Shown: positions 26,940-35,348 of the stretch, one piece after another
Layout of the letters: each line of letters starts with the position of its first letter
Numbering within the stretch: the stretch's first letter is position 1
Assembly (NCBI GenBank): GCA_017403125.1
Contig: JAFQOR010000027.1
Location: forward strand, 1 to 62,231
Source: Alistipes sp.
Lineage (GTDB): Bacteria > Bacteroidota > Bacteroidia > Bacteroidales > Rikenellaceae
Direction: 5' to 3'
DNA length: 62,231 nt
Translations under genes and position numbers: made by a program
Notes under the pieces: generated by a model
What the model was told of the DNA's origin: nothing
The model's input: only the letters and a program-made list of their open reading frames with translations
The model's database searches: none

Positions 26940-28646
26940 CTACTTGATTTTGCTCTCGACAACTGCCAAAATCTCTGCCTCGGCTCTCTGTGCTGCTGCC
27001 TGAATCTCCTCTGCCTCCTTAACCAAGGCATCGGCCATTGCACGGTCCTTCAAGCCTGCGGCGTTAATCTTAACGTTGAGGCATGCGCCCATCACTGCCG
27101 AACGAGCTGCCAAGGCACCTACACCTGCGTCGGTAACCGAGTTGGGGTTGCCCTCCTCTGCCATGGCGCGAACGACGTCGAATGCCTTGTAGGCAACCTT
27201 CATGGTACGCAAAGGCACCTGTGTGGCGTAGAGCGTAGCCTCCTCCATGGCTGCTGCACGTGCCGCCTTCTCCTCGTCGGTGCCCTTGGGCATGCCGAAG
27301 ACGTCCATAATCTTGTTGAAGGCTGCGGTATCCTCATCTACCAAGTAGAGTAACTCGTTCATTACACCCATGCCATTGTCTGCCCAATTCGAGAAGAACT
27401 CCCAGCGGTCGTCCCAACCGGCTTTGTGCGACGAGAGGTTGGCAACCATGGTGCCCAGAGCTGCTGCCAAAGCACCCATATATGCCGAGATAGAGCCACC
27501 ACCGGGGGCAGGAGACTCGCTTGCCGTCTCCTCGGCAAAGCCCGTGCAGGTCATATCTACAAGGCGCTTGATGCCCTTCTGCTCGTCGGCCTCCAAGATA
27601 TACTCTACGACCTTCTCCTCGGGCTTGAACTCCTTTAGGTTCGAAAGACCCATAGACTCGATAGCTATGCGTACGAGCTCACGCTCGGGAAGACCTGTCG
27701 AGCGATTCTGCTTGCGGAGGAAGTGACGTCCTGCATCAACCAGAGCACTCTTCGGAACAAGACCCACAATCTCGGCGCCCGTAACGCGTACGCCACGAGC
27801 CTCGGCTGCACGACATACCTCGTCGAAGGCTGCGTGAAGCGGTGTAACAGAGAGGTTGGTCATGTTCATCGATACCTGTGCGATGCCATACTCCTCGATA
27901 AACCAACCGATGGCCTTGCACGCCTTCAACGTGCCGGGCTTCATGATGGTATTACCATTCTCGTCCTTCATAATCTTGCCTACGATGGGATTACCCTCGC
28001 GCATGGGACGGCCCTTCTCGCGAACATCAAATGCGATGGCATTGGCACGACGTGTCGATGTGGTGTTGAGGTTGTAGTTCACAGCAACCAAGAAGTCGCG
28101 GGCACCAACAGCCGTAGCACCTGTGCGAGCTACGCCCTCGTCGTAGGGACGAGCTCCAAAGTCGGGCTTGCGCTCCTCCGACATCATCTTCTCGGGCAAT
28201 GCCTCATACTCACCGGCGCGGCATACAGCGAGGTTGCGACGCTCGGGCTTGAAGGCTGCTGCCTCGTAGCAGTAGGTGGGAACGTTAAGCTCCTCGGCGA
28301 TACGCTTTGCAAGTGCGCGTGCCAACTCGGCACACTCCTCCAACGTGATGCCCGATACGGGAATCAGCGGGCATACGTCGCAAGCACCCATGCGGGGGTG
28401 TGCACCCTTGTGCTGGCGCATGTCGATAAGTTCGGTGGCACGCTTGATGGCTGCCACGGCAGCATCGCATACTGCCTCGGGTTCGCCCACGAAGGTTACG
28501 ACCGTGCGATTTGTTGCCTCACCCGGATCAACGTCCAAAAGCTTAACGCCCTTGGCGGCATCGATGACATCGGTAATCTGCTTGATGGTCTCTGCGTTGC
28601 GACCCTCCGAGAAGTTAGGTACGCACTCGATAATTCTTTTCTGCAT
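26940..28646 (-). CDS. ftcD: Bifunctional formiminotransferase-cyclodeaminase
   Basis: Moves the formimino group of formiminoglutamate to tetrahydrofolate, giving glutamate, then releases ammonia to form 5,10-methenyl-THF. The 568-residue chain is a fusion: formiminotransferase to about residue 330 (IECVPNFSEGRN, QHKGAHPRMGACDVCPLIP, NYNLNTT) and cyclodeaminase from about 360 (TASESPAPGGGSISAYMGALAAALGTMVANL). This is the layout of the mammalian enzyme. It explains why no hutG/hutF is needed: histidine ends in glutamate plus a folate one-carbon unit. It is the first hut-type gene of the operon. Confidence 0.95.
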   Translation of the reverse strand: MQKRIIECVPNFSEGRNAETIKQITDVIDAAKGVKLLDVDPGEATNRTVVTFVGEPEAVCDAAVAAIKRATELIDMRQHKGAHPRMGACDVCPLIPVSGITLEECAELARALAKRIAEELNVPTYCYEAAAFKPERRNLAVCRAGEYEALPEKMMSEERKPDFGARPYDEGVARTGATAVGARDFLVAVNYNLNTTSTRRANAIAFDVREKGRPMREGNPIVGKIMKDENGNTIMKPGTLKACKAIGWFIEEYGIAQVSMNMTNLSVTPLHAAFDEVCRAAEARGVRVTGAEIVGLVPKSALVDAGRHFLRKQNRSTGLPERELVRIAIESMGLSNLKEFKPEEKVVEYILEADEQKGIKRLVDMTCTGFAEETASESPAPGGGSISAYMGALAAALGTMVANLSSHKAGWDDRWEFFSNWADNGMGVMNELLYLVDEDTAAFNKIMDVFGMPKGTDEEKAARAAAMEEATLYATQVPLRTMKVAYKAFDVVRAMAEEGNPNSVTDAGVGALAARSAVMGACLNVKINAAGLKDRAMADALVKEAEEIQAAAQRAEAEILAVVESKIK

Positions 28647-28722
28647 AGTGTGTTATAGTTTTAGTTGTATTATTTCTACTCGTTTTTGGTTGTGTCGTAT
28701 GCTACTTTGCCAACTTTTGTTG

Positions 28723-29022
28723 CTATATCTCGTAATCGACATCTACGCGCTCCTCGCGGCGGCTCTTGCAATAGTCGCTAATAACCACGTGCAGCGGGTG
28801 AATCTTGTAGGCATCCATAGCCTCCCACGACTCGAAGTCGGCGGTGAGTACGGCGTCGAACGACGATGCCGACTCGCGGCAGTTTACTCCTACTTCGGCG
28901 CGGATAAGTCCATCAATCTTGCCATTGAGAGCCTCCAAGCGGCTCTTCATCTCGCGAGCTACCTCCGTGGGGCTCTGCTCCATGTCACGGCGAAAACGCC
29001 ACATTACGATATGTCGTATCAT
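28723..29022 (-). CDS. Dabb (stress-responsive A/B barrel) protein
   Basis: A 99-residue ferredoxin-like dimeric barrel protein. The family start MIRHIVMWRF and the late stretch DAVLTADFESWEAMDAYKIHPLHVVISDYCKS are clear. Such small proteins occur in varied roles and a substrate cannot be named. It lies 76 bp upstream of ftcD on the same strand, so it probably heads the histidine operon transcript; this link is positional inference. Confidence 0.88.
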   Translation of the reverse strand: MIRHIVMWRFRRDMEQSPTEVAREMKSRLEALNGKIDGLIRAEVGVNCRESASSFDAVLTADFESWEAMDAYKIHPLHVVISDYCKSRREERVDVDYEI

Positions 29023-29063
29023 ACTCTGTGAAGGTTTTGTAGTTTAGTATCTGCTAAATCATA

Positions 29064-29112
29064 CAAATATAAGCAAAATTTTTGGGACCGAGTCCCAAAA
29101 GAGCGCTCTTTT
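29064..29112 (-). promoter_or_regulatory. Promoter and dyads upstream of the Dabb/hut operon
   Basis: On the minus strand TATATTTG (29071-29064) is a -7 element 42 bp before the Dabb start. In place of a TTG at -33 there is a perfect dyad TTTTGGGAC-CGA-GTCCCAAAA (29080-29100), overlapped by a 16-bp palindrome AAAAGAGCGCTCTTTT (29097-29112). A dyad over the -33 site suggests an operator, or alternatively hairpins on the opposite strand. Confidence 0.5.
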
Positions 29113-29163
29113 TTTAATATAGTATAAATTTTGTTGTACATCCATTTTTATTGTGCTCGTAAT

Positions 29164-29194
29164 TTGCGGTTATTCATAAATTTTTGTAACTTTG
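29164..29194 (+). promoter_or_regulatory. Promoter for the nfeD-stomatin pair
   Basis: TTG 29164-29166, spacer 20, TAACTTTG 29187-29194. Confidence 0.7.
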
Positions 29195-29234
29195 TGGGTA
29201 GTGATGTTAAACTTAAATCTAATACTATAACACT

Positions 29235-29666
29235 ATGGATGTTTGGCATATATGGGTTATCGTTGCCCTGCTGTTTATCATTGTCGAAATCTTTACCGTT
29301 GGCTTTGCCGTTATCTGCCTCTCGATAGGCTGTTTCGGTGCTGCTGTTGCTGCGGCAGTGGGGCTGTCGTTGGAGATGCAGTTTTTGCTCTTTGCCGTTG
29401 TGTCGTTGTTGTCGCTCGTTTCGGTGCGTCCGCTACTTAAACGTCTCCTATTCAATAGGGGTGAGAAGGTGCTTACGAATGCCGATGCAATTATCGGCAG
29501 ACGAGGTGTTGTCTGTGTGGATATAGCGTCCGGTGGCGAGGGGCGTGTAATGGTCGATGGTGTGGATTGGAAGGCACAGGGCATCGACAACGAGGCGTTG
29601 AAGGTGGGCGATAAGGTTGAGATTGTTGCAATAGATAGCATATTACTAACAGTTAAAAAATTATAG
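29235..29666 (+). CDS. NfeD family membrane protein
   Basis: A 143-residue protein with an N-terminal block of membrane helices (WHIWVIVALLFIIVEIFTVGF and a second hairpin to about residue 62) and a C-terminal OB-fold (IGRRGVVCVDIASGGEGRVMVDGVDWKAQ, ending GDKVEIVAIDSILLTVKKL). This is the short NfeD form that pairs with stomatin-like proteins, and the stomatin gene follows 2 nt later. The pair is thought to organise membrane microdomains. Confidence 0.92.
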   Translation: MDVWHIWVIVALLFIIVEIFTVGFAVICLSIGCFGAAVAAAVGLSLEMQFLLFAVVSLLSLVSVRPLLKRLLFNRGEKVLTNADAIIGRRGVVCVDIASGGEGRVMVDGVDWKAQGIDNEALKVGDKVEIVAIDSILLTVKKL

Positions 29667-29668
29667 TT

Positions 29669-30670
29669 ATGGAGGAGATACAGATTACGCCGCTAACCAT
29701 CTTTATAATCATCGCCGTGATTGCGGTGATATACGTACTCAAAGGGTTCAAAATCATTCCCCAATCCGAGACACGTGTTGTGGAGCGTTTGGGACGCTAT
29801 GACCGTACTTTGAAGTCGGGCATAAACTACATGTTGCCCATAATAGATCGTGCACGCGAGGTCGTACAGCGCGACGAGATAATCTATGCCGACGGCTCGA
29901 AGAGTGTTCGTATGCATCGTACATCGCGAATAGATCTTCGTGAACAGGTCTATGATTTCCCGAAGCAGAGCGTTATTACGAAGGATAATGTTACGACTAC
30001 GATAAACGCCCTGCTATATTTCCAGATTACCGACCCTGTGAAGTCGGTATATGAGATTGATAACCTTCCGAATGCCATCGAGAAGCTCACGCAGACGACG
30101 CTGCGTAACGTCGTAGGTGAACTCGAACTCGACGAGACGCTCACCTCGCGCGACATCATTAACTCGAAGCTGCGTTCCGTTTTGGATGATGCTACGAATA
30201 AGTGGGGTGTGAAGGTTAATCGCGTTGAGTTGCAGGATATTACGCCTCCCGAATCGGTGCGTCGCACCATGGAGTTGCAGATGCAGGCCGAGCGCGAACG
30301 TCGTGCCAAGGTCTTGGAGGCAGAGGGTCAGAAGGAGGCGATGATTCTCAAATCCGAGGGTGAGAAACAGTCGCAGATAAATCAAGCGGAGGCAGAGAAG
30401 CAGACGCAGATATTAAAGGCCCAGGGTGAGGCTGATGCACGTGTCTTGGGGGCGACAGCCGAGGCAGAGGCTATACAGAAGGTGGCAGATGCCATTGCAA
30501 AGTCGAAGACCGATCCGGCAACCTATATGCTGCTTATGAAGTATGTAGAGACGCTGAAAGAGATTGGTGCGGGTGAGCAGGCGAAGACGGTATTTCTGCC
30601 CTACGAGGCGAGCAACCTTGTTGGAGCTCTCGGCTCGCTTACCGAACTTCTCGACAAGAACAAGAGGTAG
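29669..30670 (+). CDS. SPFH/band-7 stomatin-like protein (QmcA type)
   Basis: A 333-residue membrane-anchored scaffold. One N-terminal helix (FIIIAVIAVIYVLKGFKIIP), then the SPFH domain (IPQSETRVVERLGRYDRTLKSGINYMLPIID), then a charged coiled coil with repeated EAEKQTQ/EGEKQ blocks, and a C-terminal oligomerisation segment. It acts with the NfeD protein encoded just before it. Whether it recruits a protease, as in related pairs, is not shown here. Confidence 0.93.
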   Translation: MEEIQITPLTIFIIIAVIAVIYVLKGFKIIPQSETRVVERLGRYDRTLKSGINYMLPIIDRAREVVQRDEIIYADGSKSVRMHRTSRIDLREQVYDFPKQSVITKDNVTTTINALLYFQITDPVKSVYEIDNLPNAIEKLTQTTLRNVVGELELDETLTSRDIINSKLRSVLDDATNKWGVKVNRVELQDITPPESVRRTMELQMQAERERRAKVLEAEGQKEAMILKSEGEKQSQINQAEAEKQTQILKAQGEADARVLGATAEAEAIQKVADAIAKSKTDPATYMLLMKYVETLKEIGAGEQAKTVFLPYEASNLVGALGSLTELLDKNKR

Positions 30671-30767
30671 GGTAGGCTGCCATGGCGCTTTGCGCTATCA
30701 GCTATGCTAACCAAGTGTAGCGCCTCATAGGAGGCTTATCGACGCTATCGGTCGAGATTGCCCGAAA

Positions 30768-30813
30768 AGATACTGCCGAGCCTCACGTGAGGCTCGGCAG
30801 TATCTGTTTTTTT
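30768..30813 (+). terminator. Strong terminator after the stomatin gene
   Basis: A 19-bp perfect inverted repeat with no intervening base at its centre (CACGTG): left arm 30768-30786, right arm 30787-30805, followed by G and seven T. It also faces the end of the FKBP gene. Confidence 0.9.
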
Positions 30814-30840
30814 GTGTGTAGCGTAGTGTGCGACGGACGA

Positions 30841-31857
30841 CTACTCCTCGGGATTGACCTTCAAGAGCTCGACCTTGAACTCCAAAGCGTCGTTGGGCTC
30901 GATGATGCCTCCCTGACGGGGATGCTCGCCATACGCCAAGTCAGAGGGTATCCAGAGTGTAATCTGACCTCCCTCGTCGATATACTTCAAACCCTCGGTC
31001 CAGCCGGGAATAACGCCATTTAGGGGGAATGAGATAGGCTCATTGCGCTCGTAGCTCGAATCAAAGATTGCTCCGTCGTCGAGTTTACCCTCGTAGTTTA
31101 CCAATACAACGTCGCTATCCTCGGTGGGGAATACGCCATTTCCGCTACGATCGATGCGATAGAGAAGGCCGCTCTCGCTCTTCTGAACACCCTCCATCTT
31201 CTCAATCTCGGCAAGCCATGCAGCAGACTTCTCGGCATTCTCGCGCTTTATGGCATTCTGCTTCTCCATGAAACGCTCTTGGAGCAACGTGTTGAGTGAT
31301 ATCATCTGCTTGGTCATCTGCTCCTCGGTAAGTTTAAGGTCGTCGTTGATGGTCTCGTAGCTCTGGGCTGCCATACCATCGTTGAAACCCTCGATGAGTG
31401 TTGCCTCGTCGATGTTTATATCGTTGAACTTTAATGACATAATGGCACTGCGACCCATCTTGTACGACATGTCCTCGCGGGTGTATTTATCGTTGTATAG
31501 TGCCGGAAGCTCAACCTCGCTATCCTCCTCCGATACACCCATCTGTTCGTTCATCATGCGCATGTAGATGCCCTGCTGTGCGAACATAACATAGCCCATA
31601 ATCTCCTGCTGCAATGCCATCATCTCCTCTTCGTTTACGCTCTCCATGTGCAACACATCCTTCATACCCTGGCACATGCGCTCGGTGTCAAAATCGAGGT
31701 ACTTCATCTCGGTAAATTTGAGTGACAAGGCGCTCTGTGCACCCACAGTGTAAGAGAGTGAGTCGAGACCCTCCGAGGTGTTCTTGGCGCTACCTGCGCA
31801 CGACACCATAGAGGCTGTGATAGCTGCTATGCAGCACATCTTAAATAATCTTTTCAT
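30841..31857 (-). CDS. FKBP-type peptidyl-prolyl isomerase lipoprotein
   Basis: A 338-residue envelope foldase. The N-terminus MKRLFKMCCIAAITASMVSC is a lipoprotein signal. Two FKBP_N-like helical repeats follow (SYTVGAQSALSLKFTEM and SYKMGRSAIMSLKFNDI), which give dimerisation and chaperone activity in Mip/FkpA. The C-terminal FKBP domain has VLVNYEGKLDDGAIFDSSYERNEPISFPL, VIPGWTEGLKYIDEGGQITLWIPSDLAYG. It probably assists folding of exported proteins. It follows the AsmA-like gene by 28 nt. Confidence 0.93.
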   Translation of the reverse strand: MKRLFKMCCIAAITASMVSCAGSAKNTSEGLDSLSYTVGAQSALSLKFTEMKYLDFDTERMCQGMKDVLHMESVNEEEMMALQQEIMGYVMFAQQGIYMRMMNEQMGVSEEDSEVELPALYNDKYTREDMSYKMGRSAIMSLKFNDINIDEATLIEGFNDGMAAQSYETINDDLKLTEEQMTKQMISLNTLLQERFMEKQNAIKRENAEKSAAWLAEIEKMEGVQKSESGLLYRIDRSGNGVFPTEDSDVVLVNYEGKLDDGAIFDSSYERNEPISFPLNGVIPGWTEGLKYIDEGGQITLWIPSDLAYGEHPRQGGIIEPNDALEFKVELLKVNPEE

Positions 31858-31885
31858 TGCTTCTAACTGTTTTAATATTAAATGT

Positions 31886-34411
31886 TTATTGTTCTATCTG
31901 TTCCGTTTCTTCCGTTTGCTCCGTTTGTTCCGACTGTTCCGCCTCCGTTGCTTCGGTATTCGTTGCTTCTGCCTCGTCGTCGGGGGAGTCAATCTCCACC
32001 ACCTCGTCGTCGATGACAAGAGCTATCGTATAGCGGTCTTTGCCGTTGTAGCTCCGGATGCTCTCGATGTCTATGCTATCGATTGTAAACCTATCGGCGG
32101 CAAGTTCGCTATGCTGGAATGCTATGTAGTCGCGCAATACTCGGTTGCGGTGCTTCATCATCTCTTCGAGCTGATTATCAACCATATCGCCATACAGCAC
32201 CATAGCTTTCTCGCTTGTGCGAAGTGTCGTGGGGTCGATGCCGCGAGTGATGAGCTGCGAGTCGGCATATATCATTATGTCGCTATTCGACATTCGCATC
32301 TGCTCTATGGCGGAGAAGTCGAGCATGTCGAGGCGCTCGTTGGGGTTGGTGCGCGTTGAGTTGTAGTAGGCAATTTTCAAATCGAGGTCGGCTATCTGTC
32401 GCTTTGCATTCTGGTAGTTAAGTCGCTGTGTGAGGCGTACTTTAAGTTCGTCATCCTCGGCAAGTGCCTCTGCCATCTTATCTATGCGGGCATACTGCTC
32501 CGAATCGAAGGCGGGTTGCATGGCGTCGATGTTGATGTGGCGGAAGGCATCCTGCTTGTTGCCCGCCATCCACGTGAAGGGTGATGCCACAACTTTGAGC
32601 AGAACGTTGCCGATAGCCTTCATGATAATCTTGCGATACGAGAACTCCGGTGAGTCGATATGTCCCTTTATGGGCAGGTCGATGTCGATATGTCCCTTGT
32701 TGTCGGTGAGGAAGAAGAGTCCGAGTTTGAGCGGCAGGTTGAACTCGGCGTCTATCTGCTTATCCTTCTTATCGACCTTGAATTGGTAGGTGCCCAGACG
32801 ATTCACACCATTCAACTCGCCATTCGTAATGACGTTCTGGCTCTGGAAAGTGAGGTTTCCCGACCTTACGGGGAAGGCGGTGAAGTGCTCGATGTAGGGC
32901 GAGAAGTCTTTGATATCGACGTTGTTGAGTATCGCCAGAAGGCTCTGGTTGTAGAAGTCCATGAGCGAACCCTCCCAGCGTATTGTTGCCGAGCCGTGAC
33001 CCTGCATGTCGCTCGTTATCGTTAGGCTGTTGTTGCCCATGATGTCGAAGTTATGGCTCTTGATGTTCATGCGGCGCAGCTCATACTCGAAGGGTTTGTG
33101 CATGGTGTTGTCGGCGAAGTAGAGGCGTCCATCACGCAGGTCGAGGGTATCTATCCGAAGCGTAATATCCTCGAACGGGGCAACCTCCTCGTTGGTGGTG
33201 ATGGTCACACGCTCTTTGACGTCGTACATGTCGTTGGCAACGAGTTCGGTTGTGGTCTCTACCGAGACTTCGGGCTCGCCATAGAAGAGCAGGTCGAAGT
33301 TCGTGGAGCCGTCATCTGCCATAACGAACTGCGTGAAGTAGTCGGTGGCATGCAACGAGCCCAAGACGTAGCGCTCCTCGTCGATGTTTAGCTGCCGGAT
33401 GTTCGTTCCTACGTGCTTGCTGGTGAGCATATCGCGTCCGTCGGGACCCGTAATGTGGAGGTCGGCTATTGTTGCGTCGCCTGCGATGTTCATAGCCCAG
33501 ATATTGTCGATATTACCCGTAATATGGGCATCGGCACTAACCATGCCATCCACGCTACTTACGTTCATATAGGGCGTCCAATACTTGTAGGTGTCGGCGA
33601 GGTTGAGGCTGTCGAGAGTGCCGTTGAGTTCGAAGTCGAAGCTGTCGTAGTTGAATTGCAACACGCCTCGCATCGGAGCCTCGTTTATGCGCATGCTCAC
33701 CTCGATGTCGCTCATGCGGTCCTCCATGAAGAGTTGGTCGGTGTGAAGCTCCATGTCGCTCAACGTCCAGCGCTGCTCTATCTCCTCGTCGATATACTCG
33801 ATATGTCCGCCGCTGATGGTTATGTTCTCGACGGTTATAAGCCACTCATCGCCGTCGTCGGTCTCGACCATGGCGGGGAGGATATACTCGACAAAGATAA
33901 ACTCAACCATGTCGTCGAAGTTGAAGCTATCGCCATTCTGCGTGACGCGAATAACGGGATTTTGGATGTGTGCCGAGGTGATATGCAGGTGTCCATCGAG
34001 GATGTCCCATACGTCCATCGAGACATCGACATGCTCCATTGCAACAAAGTGTGTCGTGTCGTCCGCCTCGTAGAGTACGATGTTATCTACGTCACCCGTG
34101 CCACTAAACAGGCGCAGATGGAGGTCATCCATGGTGATTGTGCGACCAACGAGCTCCTTGCTATTCTTCTCGACATACCACTCTGCAATAGGCCCTAACC
34201 ATGCTATAACCACACCTACGGCGATAAGCAGCAGCAGTAGCACTATGCCGAGTGCAAGGAGTGTGCGGCGTAGCCACTTTCGGCGTTTAGGTTTTGCCGT
34301 TGATGGCTTCGTCATCTCTTCGCCTCTATTCGATGCGTTGTCGGCGTTCGTGGCATCTGCTACGATGTTCGATGTGTTCGTTGCCATGGTGTCGTTATCT
34401 CTGTTACTCAT
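31886..34411 (-). CDS. AsmA/DUF748-like envelope protein
   Basis: An 841-residue protein with a short basic cytoplasmic N-terminus, one membrane helix (LALGIVLLLLLIAVGVVIAWL) and a very long beta-rich periplasmic part. The region after the helix (WYVEKNSKELVGRTITMDDLHLRLFSGTGDVDNI) and FRYRKIIMKAIGNVLLKVVASPF-like sequence near residue 600 are typical of DUF748 proteins of the AsmA group, thought to bridge membranes and carry lipids. The start is ATG 34411. The C-terminus is a low-complexity tail rich in Glu, Gln and Thr from hexanucleotide-like DNA. Function is inferred from fold. Confidence 0.82.
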   Translation of the reverse strand: MSNRDNDTMATNTSNIVADATNADNASNRGEEMTKPSTAKPKRRKWLRRTLLALGIVLLLLLIAVGVVIAWLGPIAEWYVEKNSKELVGRTITMDDLHLRLFSGTGDVDNIVLYEADDTTHFVAMEHVDVSMDVWDILDGHLHITSAHIQNPVIRVTQNGDSFNFDDMVEFIFVEYILPAMVETDDGDEWLITVENITISGGHIEYIDEEIEQRWTLSDMELHTDQLFMEDRMSDIEVSMRINEAPMRGVLQFNYDSFDFELNGTLDSLNLADTYKYWTPYMNVSSVDGMVSADAHITGNIDNIWAMNIAGDATIADLHITGPDGRDMLTSKHVGTNIRQLNIDEERYVLGSLHATDYFTQFVMADDGSTNFDLLFYGEPEVSVETTTELVANDMYDVKERVTITTNEEVAPFEDITLRIDTLDLRDGRLYFADNTMHKPFEYELRRMNIKSHNFDIMGNNSLTITSDMQGHGSATIRWEGSLMDFYNQSLLAILNNVDIKDFSPYIEHFTAFPVRSGNLTFQSQNVITNGELNGVNRLGTYQFKVDKKDKQIDAEFNLPLKLGLFFLTDNKGHIDIDLPIKGHIDSPEFSYRKIIMKAIGNVLLKVVASPFTWMAGNKQDAFRHINIDAMQPAFDSEQYARIDKMAEALAEDDELKVRLTQRLNYQNAKRQIADLDLKIAYYNSTRTNPNERLDMLDFSAIEQMRMSNSDIMIYADSQLITRGIDPTTLRTSEKAMVLYGDMVDNQLEEMMKHRNRVLRDYIAFQHSELAADRFTIDSIDIESIRSYNGKDRYTIALVIDDEVVEIDSPDDEAEATNTEATEAEQSEQTEQTEETEQIEQ

Positions 34412-34468
34412 AGTTGTTCTTAAATATCGTTTTCGGGTTGTTGCACTATATCGCATCGCAGGCGACGG

Positions 34469-35287
34469 CTACTTCTGCCATCTCATCGTAAAGTTGCGTA
34501 GCGGACGTATCAGAAAGTCGGGGAGATACTTGCATATCGGTATAAGGATTCGGAACCACCAGTCGGGTACCACCACACGCCTACCCTTGAACATAGCCTT
34601 CAATCCACGTCGGGCACAACTCTTTGGGCTCATCAATATGCCCCACTTAACGCCGAAACGCTGCAACCCCTTCGACAGACCATAGAGGTCGGTGGCGATG
34701 CCCGCAGGGCAGATGGCGGTTACCGTGACGCCGCTCTTGTGCAACTCCTTGGCAAACGCCTGCGTGAAGCTCTTGACATACGCCTTGCTGGCGCTATATG
34801 TCGCCAAGCCGGGGAAGGGCATCCATATCGAGTAGGACGACATATTGAGTATGCGACCCTTGCCTCGACGCCTCATATCCTCGCCATAGAGGCGGCACAT
34901 CATCGTCAGCGTAAGGTCGTGCAGCAGAATTATCTGCTCCAACCTCTCGGGGGGTGTTGTCAGCACGTCGCAGAACGAGAAGATGCCGGCATTGTTTATC
35001 ACCACGTCGAAGAGATAGCCCTCGGCTACGGTCTTATCATGCAACATGCGTGCTGCACCCTCTGTGGCAAGGTTTGCAACCTCGGCAACACACTTCACAC
35101 TGTGCGCATGTGATATAATCTGCGCCTCGCTCTCGATAGCGGGGTTTATATCTACCATATAGAGATTATAGCCCAAGGCTGCCAACTGCTCGGCATACTG
35201 TCGTCCAATGCCCGTGGCAGAGCCCGTAACCAACGCCCACGCCTTGCCGCGCGGTACTGCGCCCCTATTCTTCTTTCCCCAACACAT
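34469..35287 (-). CDS. Short-chain dehydrogenase, candidate 3-hydroxysteroid dehydrogenase
   Basis: A 272-residue NAD(P)-dependent SDR. Cofactor site TGSATGIG, NNAG, and catalytic Ser plus YxxxK (MSSYSIWMPFPGLATYSASKAYVK) are all present. The acidic residue after beta-strand 2 (MVDINPA) is consistent with NAD(H) preference. It is third in a probable operon after a 5-alpha-reductase and an old-yellow-enzyme gene. That setting makes a 3-beta-hydroxysteroid dehydrogenase the best guess; sequence alone supports only SDR. Confidence 0.88.
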   Translation of the reverse strand: MCWGKKNRGAVPRGKAWALVTGSATGIGRQYAEQLAALGYNLYMVDINPAIESEAQIISHAHSVKCVAEVANLATEGAARMLHDKTVAEGYLFDVVINNAGIFSFCDVLTTPPERLEQIILLHDLTLTMMCRLYGEDMRRRGKGRILNMSSYSIWMPFPGLATYSASKAYVKSFTQAFAKELHKSGVTVTAICPAGIATDLYGLSKGLQRFGVKWGILMSPKSCARRGLKAMFKGRRVVVPDWWFRILIPICKYLPDFLIRPLRNFTMRWQK

Positions 35288-35348
35288 GTTCTCTTTGTCA
35301 GTTTATACCATCGACAGCACATGCTGCCGATAGTCCATGCTATCGTTT

